Source of the DNA: Mobilitalea torta
Lineage (GTDB): Bacteria; Bacillota; Clostridia; Lachnospirales; Lachnospiraceae
Direction: 5' to 3'
Length of the DNA stretch: 64,000 bases
NCBI RefSeq assembly: GCF_050433395.1
Contig: NZ_JBNPXH010000002.1
Location: forward strand, 434,001 to 498,000
Shown here: positions 42,900 through 53,001 of the stretch, piece after piece
Layout: each line of letters starts with the position of its first letter
How positions within the stretch are numbered: position 1 is the first letter of the stretch
The notes under the pieces: model-generated
The model's input: the letters and a program-made list of their open reading frames with translations, nothing else
Told to the model about the DNA's origin: nothing
Database searches by the model: none
Program-made: the position numbers and the translations under genes

Positions 42900-44039
42900 C
42901 TACCGCAGCTTTATTCCCAGCAGAATCGATCTCATGATTCTTTCAGCCGCCAAAATCAGATTCTGCTCCGAATTCTCCATGGCCTGCTCCAGAGTGCAGG
43001 GAGCCGCGACACAGCTTTCCATGGCTGCAATATTGTGATGAAACACCTCATGCGCCCCCCGGCCGATGCTGCCTACAATGGCAATAACCGGCACCCCGTA
43101 CTTTGATGCATAATTTGAAATACCAATCGGAACTTTTCCATTCAGGGATTGTTCATCAATGCGCCCTTCTCCTGTAATCACCAAATCCGCCCATTCTAAT
43201 TTCTTTTCAAAATCAGCCAGTTCCAGAATAGTGTTGATTCCTATTTGAAGCTTTGCACCGGTAAAAACCAATAAGCCCATTCCAAGCCCTCCGGCTGCTC
43301 CCGCTCCTTTGATATCCTTTACTTCGATGTCCAGTGTTTCTTTTATTACCTGAGCCAGGCTTTGAAGGCCGCTGTCCAGAAGCCTGACCTGTTCCGGGGA
43401 GGCTCCCTTCTGCGGCCCGTATACAGCCGCCGCTCCCGTTGGTCCGCACAATGGATTGGTGACGTCGGACAGGACGGTAATGCGGGCCTCCTTCAGCCTG
43501 CTGTCCATATGATCCAGATTAATCTCTGCTATGGATGCCAGCTGACCTCCGCCGTATCCGACCTCTTTGCCGTTGCTGTCCAGAAAATGCGCGCCCAGTG
43601 CCTGCGCCATTCCCACTCCTCCGTCATTGGTAGCAGAGCCGCCGATACCGATATAAATATTCCTGCAGCCCTTATCTAACACATCCTTAATCAGCTGGCC
43701 GGTTCCGTAGGTGGTTGCGCGTAATACATTCTGCTGCTGTCTGGGAACCAGGGTTATACCGGATGCCTCGGCCATTTCAATGATTGCGGCCCCATCCTCC
43801 AGAATACCATACCTCGCCTTCACCTTATCTCCCATCGGGCCAACCACGTCACAGTACCCGTAGCTTCCCCCTAGACACTCAATAACCGCCTCAACGGTAC
43901 CTTCCCCGCCGTCCGCCACAGGGATACTCCTGATTTTCGCGCCGGTACTTACTTTGCGAATTCCCTGGCTGATCCGTTCGGCAACCTGCCTGGAGCTAAG
44001 GCTGCCCTTAAATGAATCTGACACTATTAAAATATTCAA
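42900..44039 (-). CDS. Glycerate kinase
   Basis: 379 residues of the glycerate kinase type 1 family (GarK/GlxK). It phosphorylates D-glycerate with ATP, usually giving 2-phosphoglycerate in this class. The motifs SDSFKGSLSS at the N-terminus, VADGGEGTVEA, GIGGSATNDGGVGMAQALG and ITGEGRIDEQS are all present. It starts with TTG eight bases after AAGGAG. It follows the GH5 gene by 37 bases, so it may be read with locus B. Glycerate can arise from sugar-acid breakdown, which may link it to the glycan locus. Confidence 0.93.
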   Translation of the reverse strand: MNILIVSDSFKGSLSSRQVAERISQGIRKVSTGAKIRSIPVADGGEGTVEAVIECLGGSYGYCDVVGPMGDKVKARYGILEDGAAIIEMAEASGITLVPRQQQNVLRATTYGTGQLIKDVLDKGCRNIYIGIGGSATNDGGVGMAQALGAHFLDSNGKEVGYGGGQLASIAEINLDHMDSRLKEARITVLSDVTNPLCGPTGAAAVYGPQKGASPEQVRLLDSGLQSLAQVIKETLDIEVKDIKGAGAAGGLGMGLLVFTGAKLQIGINTILELADFEKKLEWADLVITGEGRIDEQSLNGKVPIGISNYASKYGVPVIAIVGSIGRGAHEVFHHNIAAMESCVAAPCTLEQAMENSEQNLILAAERIMRSILLGIKLR

Positions 44040-44076
44040 CGAAGTCTCTCCTTTTTGCTCACATCCGGCATATATC

Positions 44077-45675
44077 CTATATTTCCAAAGCAGGCAGGAA
44101 TTCCAGACGCTCCAGACATACCATACCTTCTGAAACCTTGATTCTCACGGCACCTTGTCCTGCTGACAGCTGTGCCTTGATTATTCCTTCCCCCTCTCCT
44201 GTCCTCACTGGAACAGAGCTGGTGTCATCTGTCCTGCCGATTTCCAGGGTTCCTCCCGGATAGCCCGGCGCCAGCTTTAAGTGCAGCTCCATCGCGTGTC
44301 CCGGATCAGCCGTATAGCAGGCAAATTCCCCTGTCCCCAGAACCAGCCCGTAACGGTCCCATTGGGAGTCGAAGACGCTCCGCTTCTTTCCCGGAGCCTC
44401 CAGCTCCACCAGCTTCATGCCGCAGCCCGCCCGGTATGCCAGATCCCTGTCCTCTTCTCCGCAGCCGCTGAAGGCGATCCCCTTTCCGGGGCATTGGTCA
44501 AAATCCGTGGCACGCATGGTGAAGGGCGCCCGGCGCATCACATAATTGGTTACCTCCGGATGCTCCCTGCAATTCTCCAGCTTACAGTTCTCCAGATATT
44601 CATCAAAAATCTGCTGTGCCTTCTCAAATCCGGGATGGGCACCGCCTCCGATATAATCCAGAATTTTCTGATATTCTGCCGGCCGGTTGATGGAGTAAGG
44701 AGAATTGGTACAATCCATCTTCTTCCAGGGCCAGAGATTATAGCCGATCCCTAACGATTCGACCAGAGGATAGATTGCCGTATACCATTCATTGATATTT
44801 TCCCCTGATTCACCCAGCCAGAGGGGAATCCCCAGATCCCCGGATTTATCAAGGAATTTCTGCAGGCAGGCGATATCCGGTATCTCCGCATAACGGTGGA
44901 AATGCAGAACCATATTGTCATCAAATCTCTTTGTAAAAATACCGATATCCGTGGCCCAGTGAGCCCCTTCGATACTGAACAGATGCTTCCGGTCCATCCT
45001 GCGGATCTCGGCAATGGCAGTCTCATAGAACAGCACCAGCTTTGGGATCAGATAATCAAAATCACCATGGCCCCCATTGGGAGGCAGGATCGGCTCATTT
45101 AACAAGTCATATCCTCCCACCGCTTCCCTGTCCTTATAACGCTCCGCCAGCCTTTTCCACAGCTCAATCGTTTTGTTCCAGCTGTCTTCATCAATAAACA
45201 GACGCGGCACATCATCGATGCAGTCATCAATATTAGCACCGGTCTGACCGCCGGGAGCGCCGTGCAGATCCAGAAAAGCATAGATTCCTGCTTCTTCGCA
45301 CCAGGAGAGACAATTGTCCAGCAAGCGAAAGCCTTCCTCTTTAAAATGAACCCCGGGTCCGTCCTCCATAAAAAGCCGGTACATAAAGGGAATCCGGACA
45401 GAATTATAGCCCAGCTGGGCCAGCTTAAGAATATCTGCCCTGGTTATATAATTTTCACGGAATTTCCTCCAGAAGGCATCCGCATAGGCCTTGCCTGTCA
45501 GCTCCTCCACAACCTGTTCGATGCGCCGGGGCCTGTCAAAGCGGCTGCTGTGCGCCTTCCACATATAGCCTTCCTGCAACATCCAATTACCAAGTCCCCA
45601 GCCTTTTAAGAGCACTTCCTCTCCCGCTCCGTTGTATATCCTTTTCCCTTTTGCCTGTAAAAATCCCTTAATCAT
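44077..45675 (-). CDS. Glycoside hydrolase family 5 enzyme with C-terminal beta domain
   Basis: 532 residues from the ATG at 45675 (MIKGFLQAKG), with GGAAAGGGGG eight bases upstream; the in-frame ATG at 45720 would overlap the LacI gene. No signal peptide, so it should act inside the cell. The TIM barrel carries the acid/base E194 (DLLNEP) and nucleophile E289 (WLGESGEN). After about residue 370 a carbohydrate-binding-like beta-sandwich follows (VKLVELEAPGKK, MELHLKLAPGYPGG). Exo-glucanase or related beta-glycosidase activity is possible; subfamily not decided. It closes the sugar part of locus B. Confidence 0.88.
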   Translation of the reverse strand: MIKGFLQAKGKRIYNGAGEEVLLKGWGLGNWMLQEGYMWKAHSSRFDRPRRIEQVVEELTGKAYADAFWRKFRENYITRADILKLAQLGYNSVRIPFMYRLFMEDGPGVHFKEEGFRLLDNCLSWCEEAGIYAFLDLHGAPGGQTGANIDDCIDDVPRLFIDEDSWNKTIELWKRLAERYKDREAVGGYDLLNEPILPPNGGHGDFDYLIPKLVLFYETAIAEIRRMDRKHLFSIEGAHWATDIGIFTKRFDDNMVLHFHRYAEIPDIACLQKFLDKSGDLGIPLWLGESGENINEWYTAIYPLVESLGIGYNLWPWKKMDCTNSPYSINRPAEYQKILDYIGGGAHPGFEKAQQIFDEYLENCKLENCREHPEVTNYVMRRAPFTMRATDFDQCPGKGIAFSGCGEEDRDLAYRAGCGMKLVELEAPGKKRSVFDSQWDRYGLVLGTGEFACYTADPGHAMELHLKLAPGYPGGTLEIGRTDDTSSVPVRTGEGEGIIKAQLSAGQGAVRIKVSEGMVCLERLEFLPALEI

Positions 45676-45710
45676 TCTTATGTCCCCCTTTCCTTCAAGA
45701 GTAAAGCTGC

Positions 45711-46775
45711 CTAATTCCACAGCCTGGTGCTGTTTCTTATTACCAGCTCCGGCCGGATCAAGGTAGTCTTGCTGCTGCCGGTATCCTTGTTCTGAATCAG
45801 CTTATGCAGGCTGTTAAATACCTTCTTGCCGTAATATTCATACCTTGGGCTGACTGTGGTAATATGAACCGGTGTCATGGTGGTGATACTCACGTCATCA
45901 AAGCCTGTAACCGCAATATCATCCGGCACACGCAGTCCTGCCCCAAGGGCGCAGTTAATTACCCCCAGAGCAACATAGTCATTGATTCCGCATATCACCT
46001 CCGGCAGTCTGCCCTCTCCTAGGAGTATCTTCATGCTGTCATATCCGGCGCTGTAACTGAACACATCATTACCCGTCAGCCACCTTACGGAAACCTCCAA
46101 GCCAAGTTTTTCTCCTGTCTCATAGGCACTCTTCTTCTTCAGCCAGGAGGGATAGTACTGATCCCCTCCTCCCACAAGGCAAATCCTTTTATATCCGCAA
46201 TTCTTCAGGAAGTGAAGCAGCTCCTCCATACCTTTTTCATCATCCGTATAAATACCCCGGCAGCCAAACCTCCCCGCCTGGGCGCCGCAGGAGACAAAGG
46301 GAATACTTTTGGTGATTTCCTCAACCTCCCTGATATAATGATCCGAGAGGTTGATTTCATCCATCCTTCCGCCCATCATCACAATGCCGTCCACACGCTT
46401 TTCCTTCACAGCGCCCAACAGCTTTGACTCCAGTTCATAATCTCCCTTAGAGTTTAACAAAATGGTCACATAGCCATGCCTGGATGCCCATTTCTCAAAC
46501 TCATAATATACATTGGCAAAATACATATTGCCGATGTGGGGAACAATATATCCGATGGATTTGGTAAATCCCGACTGCAAATTCTGAGCAAAGGTATTCG
46601 GGATAAAATTATATTTTTGCACCAGCTCCTTGATTTTTTCCTTGTTTATTTCCGAGACATAACCTTTTCCTGATATTGCCCTGGATACCGTTGCGGAAGA
46701 GACCCCTGCCTCCCTGGCTATATCGTAAATTGTTATATTCTTCGGCTTGTTACTGTCTTCTAAAATGAGAATCAC
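45711..46775 (-). CDS. LacI-family repressor embedded in locus B
   Basis: 354 residues. The headpiece (TIYDIAREAGVSSATVSRAISGKGYVS) begins near residue 14 and is followed by the sugar-sensing domain (IAVTGFDDVSITTMTPVHITTV). It starts with GTG inside the GH30 stop (GTGA overlap), so translation is coupled. It probably represses its own operon in the absence of the imported sugar. The two operators at the locus B promoter fit a LacI protein. Confidence 0.9.
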   Translation of the reverse strand: MILILEDSNKPKNITIYDIAREAGVSSATVSRAISGKGYVSEINKEKIKELVQKYNFIPNTFAQNLQSGFTKSIGYIVPHIGNMYFANVYYEFEKWASRHGYVTILLNSKGDYELESKLLGAVKEKRVDGIVMMGGRMDEINLSDHYIREVEEITKSIPFVSCGAQAGRFGCRGIYTDDEKGMEELLHFLKNCGYKRICLVGGGDQYYPSWLKKKSAYETGEKLGLEVSVRWLTGNDVFSYSAGYDSMKILLGEGRLPEVICGINDYVALGVINCALGAGLRVPDDIAVTGFDDVSITTMTPVHITTVSPRYEYYGKKVFNSLHKLIQNKDTGSSKTTLIRPELVIRNSTRLWN

Positions 46776-48352
46776 CGGCCCTTTGATAAAATAATTGTGG
46801 TAATGGACTGCTTTGCAGCAGTAATGCCCTCCGAACTATGATAGGCTCCATCCAAAACCTTGGCCAGATCATTGTTTTCTGAGGTTTCATATACACATAT
46901 ACCAGTATATTTCACCGCCTGGGGAATATCAAGCAGAATTTTGGCGTTTTTCTCCGATTGATTGATCAGAACCATCACCAGCTCCTCCTGCCCCTCTGCT
47001 CCGGTTCCGATAAAGGCCACAGGCCTTAATTCTTCGGCATCAAGACTTCCTGCTCCCTTACCGCTGCCTTCCATTTCCACCCTTTGGTATCCGGGACGTA
47101 TAAATTTAGTATAATTTCCATATCCCCACAGCCTCTTTAAAGGGTTGAGGGTCTTCTTCTGTTCATTGACATAGATCAGTCCGTCGCGATAGCCTCCGGG
47201 CGCCACACCCACCCAGTTCTGCCAGGCTACCACATCCAATACCGTCAGATCCTCCTGCAGTACCTTGGCAAGGACAAAGGCAGAATCCATGGTAACGTCA
47301 GAGCCGTTGACCATCTCACACCACTCGCTCATTCTTAGCTTAACGCCCGGATAATTGGCATCCATCCACCTTTTGAAAGCGATCTTAGACGCCGTATCCG
47401 TCCAGTAGGAATGGTTATCTATGGTGTCAAAATGGCTGCTTAAAACGGTGTCATTGAGCAGAGCACTGGTATAGGCGGTGGCCTGCCCCTTCCACTCCCC
47501 GCTTTCCGGTCCCGATAAAGCCGCCTCTGAAAGCCCCGGGCGTTTCTTAAGCTCCTCCAGGAATGCCCGGTATACCTTTGCAATCTTGCCCGGCTCATAA
47601 TGACAGCCCTCCTGCCCCTCATACCAATCCCACTGCGGTTCGTTGATGGGGGACACATATTTTACCGGAATGCCTTCTTCCGTAAAATGCTCTGCCACAT
47701 CCAATACATATCTGGCAAAATCCCCGTAATTTTCCGGACGAATATTCTCCTTACTGCCTTTGGTAACCTGAGCCGTTCCGTTGATGGTAAGTCTCTCCAA
47801 GGGGCTGTTGCAGAACAGAATCACTTCCTCCGCCCCCAGCTCCACTGCTTTTTTCATGAACCAGACCGAATTCTTATCCTTATTCCAGTTATAGGTAAAG
47901 GGCGCTGTCTCAAAGCTTTCCGCTCTCCGGTGAGGATCCCAGTAAGTACCCTTTCCGCTGTCCGCGGAGCCTGCGCCCACATTATAGCGGTAGCTGGTAA
48001 GCCCGATGCCGTATTCCCGGTCAAAGAGAAGGTATGCAATCTCTTCCCGGACCTCTCTTCCGGTGTCCTTATACTCATTCTCCCATCCTCCCACATACTG
48101 GGACCACCAGCAGCCGCTGGTGCCAAAGCTCTCTATGATCTGATGCTTCTTCTCCAAATCCACTGTGAAATAAATCATATCCTCCTCACCTCCTGCTGCA
48201 CCGTCTTCCTGCTGCGACACTGTATTATCTGATAACTCCGATTTTCCCTCGTCATCCGAAGCATCTGAAAGCTCCCCTCTTCCACATCCAATAAAGAACC
48301 CGGCAATCAAAAATAAAAAACCTGCTGCCGCCATACGCCATCCATTTCTCAT
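46772..48352 (-). CDS. Secreted GH30 glycoside hydrolase lipoprotein (beta-1,6-galactanase-like)
   Basis: 526 residues. Lipobox FIGC with Cys23, then an acidic linker to about residue 58. The GH30 barrel has the acid/base E238 (SPINEPQW) and nucleophile E343 (MSEWCE). A C-terminal beta domain is typical. FGTSGCWWSQ, RYNVGAGS and CNSPLERLT resemble proteins annotated as endo-beta-1,6-galactanase, so arabinogalactan side chains are a likely substrate; beta-1,6-glucan is the main alternative. CAGGAGG precedes the ATG. It is the only secreted enzyme of locus B and would supply the importer. Confidence 0.88.
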   Translation of the reverse strand: MRNGWRMAAAGFLFLIAGFFIGCGRGELSDASDDEGKSELSDNTVSQQEDGAAGGEEDMIYFTVDLEKKHQIIESFGTSGCWWSQYVGGWENEYKDTGREVREEIAYLLFDREYGIGLTSYRYNVGAGSADSGKGTYWDPHRRAESFETAPFTYNWNKDKNSVWFMKKAVELGAEEVILFCNSPLERLTINGTAQVTKGSKENIRPENYGDFARYVLDVAEHFTEEGIPVKYVSPINEPQWDWYEGQEGCHYEPGKIAKVYRAFLEELKKRPGLSEAALSGPESGEWKGQATAYTSALLNDTVLSSHFDTIDNHSYWTDTASKIAFKRWMDANYPGVKLRMSEWCEMVNGSDVTMDSAFVLAKVLQEDLTVLDVVAWQNWVGVAPGGYRDGLIYVNEQKKTLNPLKRLWGYGNYTKFIRPGYQRVEMEGSGKGAGSLDAEELRPVAFIGTGAEGQEELVMVLINQSEKNAKILLDIPQAVKYTGICVYETSENNDLAKVLDGAYHSSEGITAAKQSITTIILSKGR

Positions 48353-48368
48353 CTCTGCCTCCTGTATT

Positions 48369-49370
48369 CTATCCTACCAAACCGGAATTCTCCAGATTCT
48401 CCACCAGCCACTTCTGCGCGCCAAAATAAACCAGCAGCAAGGGCGCCAGGAATATCAGCACCGCCGCCTGTTTAATGGCATCAAAGGCAAAATCCGTTGC
48501 CAGCGGCACCTTGAACCATACCTTTACCGCATTGAGAATGAACTGTTTGTTAGGTGCAGAAAAGGTTCTGGCAAGAATCGAGCTTAAATAAGGGCCGTCC
48601 TTATGAAAATAGCTGGTATAATAAGTATCTCCGTAATTCCATACAAAGGAAAGGATCGCTACTGTCGAAATAGCCGGAAGCGCATTGGGCACCATGATCT
48701 TAAAATAAGTTCTGTGAAAGCCGCAGCCGTCAATCAGCGCCGCTTCCTCCAGCTCCTGGGGTATATTCTTGAAGAACTGGCTGAAGATGAAGATAAAAAG
48801 GCTCTGCTGGACACCGAAGCCCAGGACGGCAATCATCACCAGGGTAATGGGCTGGTTGATGAGATTCACCTCTCCCGCCGGGATAAGAAGCTTTAACAGC
48901 CCGAAGGCATTAAAATGGGTGTAATAAATATACTGGGCCAGCAGAAGGGATTGCCTGGGTATTAAAAACACCAGTATTACTAAAAAGAACACAAAACGGT
49001 GTCCGAAGAACTTGACCCTGGCCAGGGAATAGCCTGCCATGGCGGAGAAGAAGATCTGGATCACCATAATAAAGCCTACATACAAGATGGACTTTGCCAT
49101 GGTCAGAAAGCCCTCCGGCATACTAAAGCGTACGGCGGCCTTAAAGCTGGTGACGGAGAACTTCAGGGGAAGCCAGATCACATTGGGATTGCCCAGATCT
49201 TCCATATTGGAAAATATCGTGGGGATCAGCTGGAGCACCGGATACAGAATGGTAAAGCACAGGCCCGTGATGATGCAGAACAAAAACACGGACTGCACCG
49301 CTTTTTTCATCTTCTTTTGAAACAGATATACTTCTAATCCCGGGGAGCTTTTATTCACCTTATTTCTCAT
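48369..49370 (-). CDS. Sugar ABC importer permease, MalG type (pair 2, locus B)
   Basis: CUT1 permease of 333 residues, about six membrane segments. EAA loop EEAALIDGCGFHRTYF. It overlaps the MalF gene by 11 bases, with AAAGG 12 bases before the ATG, so translation is probably coupled. Counterpart of the locus A gene at 3642-4607. The following GH30 gene starts 16 bases after its stop. Confidence 0.92.
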   Translation of the reverse strand: MRNKVNKSSPGLEVYLFQKKMKKAVQSVFLFCIITGLCFTILYPVLQLIPTIFSNMEDLGNPNVIWLPLKFSVTSFKAAVRFSMPEGFLTMAKSILYVGFIMVIQIFFSAMAGYSLARVKFFGHRFVFFLVILVFLIPRQSLLLAQYIYYTHFNAFGLLKLLIPAGEVNLINQPITLVMIAVLGFGVQQSLFIFIFSQFFKNIPQELEEAALIDGCGFHRTYFKIMVPNALPAISTVAILSFVWNYGDTYYTSYFHKDGPYLSSILARTFSAPNKQFILNAVKVWFKVPLATDFAFDAIKQAAVLIFLAPLLLVYFGAQKWLVENLENSGLVG

Positions 49371-50265
49371 ATCTTTTTACCGCCTTTCTCAATACCAGCA
49401 TAGCGATTCCCAATACCAGAAGAACATTGAAGATATACACTACCGACAGGGCCGAGCCCGTGCCGATTTTGCTCTTCTCAAAGGCGAAGCTGTAGGCCTC
49501 CTCGGATATGGGCGAGGCCAGGAACCGGTCCACTATGGTATATATGGTTACAAACAGGGTTATATGCATAATGGAAGGTATGGTGACCTTCCAGAAGGTC
49601 TCGTAGGCCGTCGCGCCTTCGATCTTCGCCACCTCATAAAGGCTTGGGCTGACAGACTGCAGTCCGGCCAGGTAGATCAGCGTCTGAACCCCGGACTGGG
49701 ACAGTACATCAAAGATCTTATCCACATAGCCGATCACCGGAAGCAGAATGCTTAAGGGAATATCCGTGTACCGCATCAGCATAATGCTGATATAGCTCTC
49801 ACTGAACAGCCCCGTGCTTTCCTGCGCCCACTCCCCTCCGGTAGTGATGGCAAGCATATCCATTACCACCTCCAGACCAAAGATAATAGGAAGGAAATAG
49901 ATAACCCGCACAATTCCCCTGCCCTTAAACTTTAAATTAGCCAGCAGCGCCATAAAGAGGCTGAATATTACAATCAACGGGACATTGGTCAGAATCTCCA
50001 GGTTCTGATCGGCAAAAAGTCTTGCCATGGGCTGGGCGGCGGTTGTGACCTCACTCCGGAACAAATCAATGTAATTCTGGATCCCGTCGAAACTGAATTT
50101 CATTCCTCCCGTATCATTGACACTGACCTTGTGAAAGGAATAATATACCGTATTGAACAAGGGAATGGCAAAGCACAGGAAGAAGCCCAGGAGAAACGGC
50201 AGCACATACAGGAAGCCGTTAATTTTTCTTTTGGTCTTGTATTTTATGGTAATATTTTTTCTCAT
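49360..50265 (-). CDS. Sugar ABC importer permease, MalF type (pair 2, locus B)
   Basis: CUT1 permease of 301 residues. The docking loop reads YEVAKIEGATAYETFW, so the usual EAA is EVA. AGGAGG precedes the ATG. It follows the DUF5696 gene by 12 bases and is overlapped by its MalG partner. Counterpart of 4666-5574 in locus A. Confidence 0.92.
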   Translation of the reverse strand: MRKNITIKYKTKRKINGFLYVLPFLLGFFLCFAIPLFNTVYYSFHKVSVNDTGGMKFSFDGIQNYIDLFRSEVTTAAQPMARLFADQNLEILTNVPLIVIFSLFMALLANLKFKGRGIVRVIYFLPIIFGLEVVMDMLAITTGGEWAQESTGLFSESYISIMLMRYTDIPLSILLPVIGYVDKIFDVLSQSGVQTLIYLAGLQSVSPSLYEVAKIEGATAYETFWKVTIPSIMHITLFVTIYTIVDRFLASPISEEAYSFAFEKSKIGTGSALSVVYIFNVLLVLGIAMLVLRKAVKRYEK

Positions 50266-50277
50266 CCCGCATTCCTC

Positions 50278-52920
50278 CTAATTTCCTGAAATTCGATACG
50301 AAAGAGCAGACAGCTCACTGCCCTCCACTGTTACAGGATGCAGGTTATAATTTGTGATAACCGATATCCCCGAAGCATACTCGCTTAAAAACACATTTTC
50401 CGCAAGAATACTGTGATTTGTTATCTCCATGGTGCCGATTTGATCCCAGGCCTCCTTGCACTCCGCGTATACCCGGCTGATGATGTCCTTCTGCTTCTGA
50501 AATTCCGTGGCATAATAATAGGAATACGCCGTTTGCTGCAGAACATCACTGCTCTTGGCGGTCAGGGTAAACTTAGGGATCACCCCCAGCTCCACCGCCT
50601 GCAGAACATAATAGGAATAACTGCGGGAGGACATATTTACATTCTCCGTGGTGGCCTGTATGATTCCGTTCATAACAAGCTGCCGGAAGGGAATGGTGGT
50701 ATCCATTGTTGCATAACCGCTGCTTTCCCTGGAAATATCCTCCGCATAGGAGCCGTATACCAGATTCTTCATCATGGGATTACTCAGGGACAGCTCATGA
50801 CTTTCGGCAAGCTTTTGCAGATTCCGGTCTGCAATTTCCGCCGCCTGATAGATGGAGATATTTTGGTTAAACCGGTAATCCGCCGGATTCATGCCTGCCA
50901 GGCCGGAAATGGCAAGCTTCGGGTAATCTTTGGCTTCCTTCAGGAAACGGTCCACCACTCCGTCCAGATATCTGGGCGAAAGCAGATAATAAAAATTTGC
51001 CTCCGCGCCGGTAATGCCCCTCAAAACCCCAAGAGAGGGAAGATAACGGTAGAAAGATGCCGGGAGATTGGAATAATCATAGATGGCATGCCTCCTGGCC
51101 GAAAAGCCATGGCCTTTATCATATACCTTTTCCAGGGCGGCATCAAAAAACAGCTCATCCCCCTTCTTTACAACCAGTTCCCTTAAGGACTGCAGCTCCT
51201 TTGCGCTGCCGTTGGCAGCTACGGTATCCGCCCTGTTGTTCAGCTTATTTTCAAAGCCCCCGTTAAAAAAGCCGGTATACTTCAGAACCAGGTTCTTATC
51301 CCCAAGATAGTCTATGATTTCCTTCATCTCCCCGTAAGTCGTCATGGAATAGCGGGAGGTATAGGGTATCCCAAGAAATCTCTCCGTCAGAGACACCGTC
51401 CCCAGAAAATCCAGGTACAGCTTCGGCTGACTCGGATAGGAAGCCTCTGTCCTATCCCATTCCTTCATCAGATATTCCCTGTATGCTTTCGCCATATCAA
51501 AATAAGTCACCTTGCCGGGAAAGAACTTGTAGCGGATGGTATAATCCACCTGCTGCATTCCCGAATCCGCCAGATAGGTGGCCGGATTGTCACTGTATGG
51601 CCCATATACCTTCACGCTGCTGTACTGGGTCACATCATAGGAGGCATAGGCCTTGTTGTAGGCGGAAGGGCTCTCCTTATCCGTGGACGCCAGCTTTACA
51701 TTAATGTAAGAGGTCTCCGCCCCCTTCTCAATAATCGCCAGAAAGCCGTTGTCCGAATCCCCCGCTTCTTTGTAGATCATTCCAAATAGGGGCATCATCA
51801 GCTCCTCCGCGTATTCGGGAGCAAAATAATAGTCCTTCAACAGATCATTGTCATATACCGGTCTGATATAATCCGGCACGGCAGAGGTAAAGGTATTAAA
51901 GCGAAACAGCGCTCCGGCCCCGTCGGGAACCAATATGTAACCGTCTTCGTAATCCTTGGCCGGTGCGGTTCCAAAGTTAGGGAGCACCTTAATATTCTGA
52001 ATCATATAGTAGTCATTAAAGCTTTTCATCTCCTGCACGGGCACTCTTACTATGAAGTCCTCCCCGTCCAATACAGCCTCCGCTACTATCTTAAATTTTG
52101 CCGGCTCCGCGAAGGTTACCGTAAGCCCCATGGCCTCACTGTCCTCGATCAGCATATCCCTGGTATAGCCCAACAAGCCTGCCAGAGTAATCAAAAGCTT
52201 TACCGCACTTCTGGGAGGAGTGCCGGTATAGGATACGGCATAGCACTCTTGTGCAATACTTCTTTTATAAAGGAGCTCCAGGGTCATCTTATATTTATCC
52301 CCTGCCGCCTTATCAATCACTTCCGTGTCAACCAGACGGGCAATTCCCTCCAGGAAGAACTGCTCAAACCGCTCGACGGACATTTTCTGGGGATAGTATT
52401 CATTAAAGCGTCCCGAATCCCCCTCATTCATATCCAGAGTGAGCCTCACTCCATTCTCTATCCGGTTCAGCACATAGCTTCCCAGCTCTGTGCAGTAGGT
52501 ATAGGAATCCCATTCGTAAAGATTATTATCCTCTCCCAGATAGGAAAGGGTCAGGAGCGCCAGCTCGGATGCCTGTGACGCACCCTTTACAGCAGAATAC
52601 AAGGCCTTTCCCGTATTCTTATCCTCCACCTTCAGGCTCATGGTGGAGCTGTTGATGTACAGCCGTTTGCCGGAGCTTTCCGCCACCAGGACCTCTCCTG
52701 CATCATGGGCTATCTCCTCCCCGGCCGGAGCCAGCAATACCTCTTCCGGCAAAGGAATGGAATTGGCCCTTACCAAAAGAATGGGGATTGAATACAGAAG
52801 ACCTGCCAACAGGCAGAACACCCCTATGGTTGCAATCAGCTTGATGACAAAATGCCTGTCATATATTTTGCGGATTCTCTCCCTTATCCTGTCAATTCTA
52901 TGTCTCAATCCTTCCTTCAT
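50278..52920 (-). CDS. DUF5696-domain exported protein (locus B copy)
   Basis: 880 residues, about 150 longer than the locus A copy, mostly at the N-terminal half. A basic leader and one membrane anchor (IATIGVFCLLAGLLYSIPILLV, about 28-49) place the rest outside. The beta-rich part (about 60-480) and the barrel-like part (about 500-800; LVLKYTGFFNGG, LFFDAALEKVY, FYYLLSPRYLDG) are shared with 5718-7901. The pattern recalls glycoside hydrolase barrels, but I cannot name catalytic acids. It lies between the YIP1 and pair-2 permease genes, as in locus A. The function is unknown. Confidence 0.85.
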   Translation of the reverse strand: MKEGLRHRIDRIRERIRKIYDRHFVIKLIATIGVFCLLAGLLYSIPILLVRANSIPLPEEVLLAPAGEEIAHDAGEVLVAESSGKRLYINSSTMSLKVEDKNTGKALYSAVKGASQASELALLTLSYLGEDNNLYEWDSYTYCTELGSYVLNRIENGVRLTLDMNEGDSGRFNEYYPQKMSVERFEQFFLEGIARLVDTEVIDKAAGDKYKMTLELLYKRSIAQECYAVSYTGTPPRSAVKLLITLAGLLGYTRDMLIEDSEAMGLTVTFAEPAKFKIVAEAVLDGEDFIVRVPVQEMKSFNDYYMIQNIKVLPNFGTAPAKDYEDGYILVPDGAGALFRFNTFTSAVPDYIRPVYDNDLLKDYYFAPEYAEELMMPLFGMIYKEAGDSDNGFLAIIEKGAETSYINVKLASTDKESPSAYNKAYASYDVTQYSSVKVYGPYSDNPATYLADSGMQQVDYTIRYKFFPGKVTYFDMAKAYREYLMKEWDRTEASYPSQPKLYLDFLGTVSLTERFLGIPYTSRYSMTTYGEMKEIIDYLGDKNLVLKYTGFFNGGFENKLNNRADTVAANGSAKELQSLRELVVKKGDELFFDAALEKVYDKGHGFSARRHAIYDYSNLPASFYRYLPSLGVLRGITGAEANFYYLLSPRYLDGVVDRFLKEAKDYPKLAISGLAGMNPADYRFNQNISIYQAAEIADRNLQKLAESHELSLSNPMMKNLVYGSYAEDISRESSGYATMDTTIPFRQLVMNGIIQATTENVNMSSRSYSYYVLQAVELGVIPKFTLTAKSSDVLQQTAYSYYYATEFQKQKDIISRVYAECKEAWDQIGTMEITNHSILAENVFLSEYASGISVITNYNLHPVTVEGSELSALSYRISGN

Positions 52921-53001
52921 ACCTGCACCGCCTCCCTATCCGAAGCATTCATAATGCATCCTCCTTTCTGCCGCCGGGCGGCAATTGATTTCCCAACGCA
53001 T

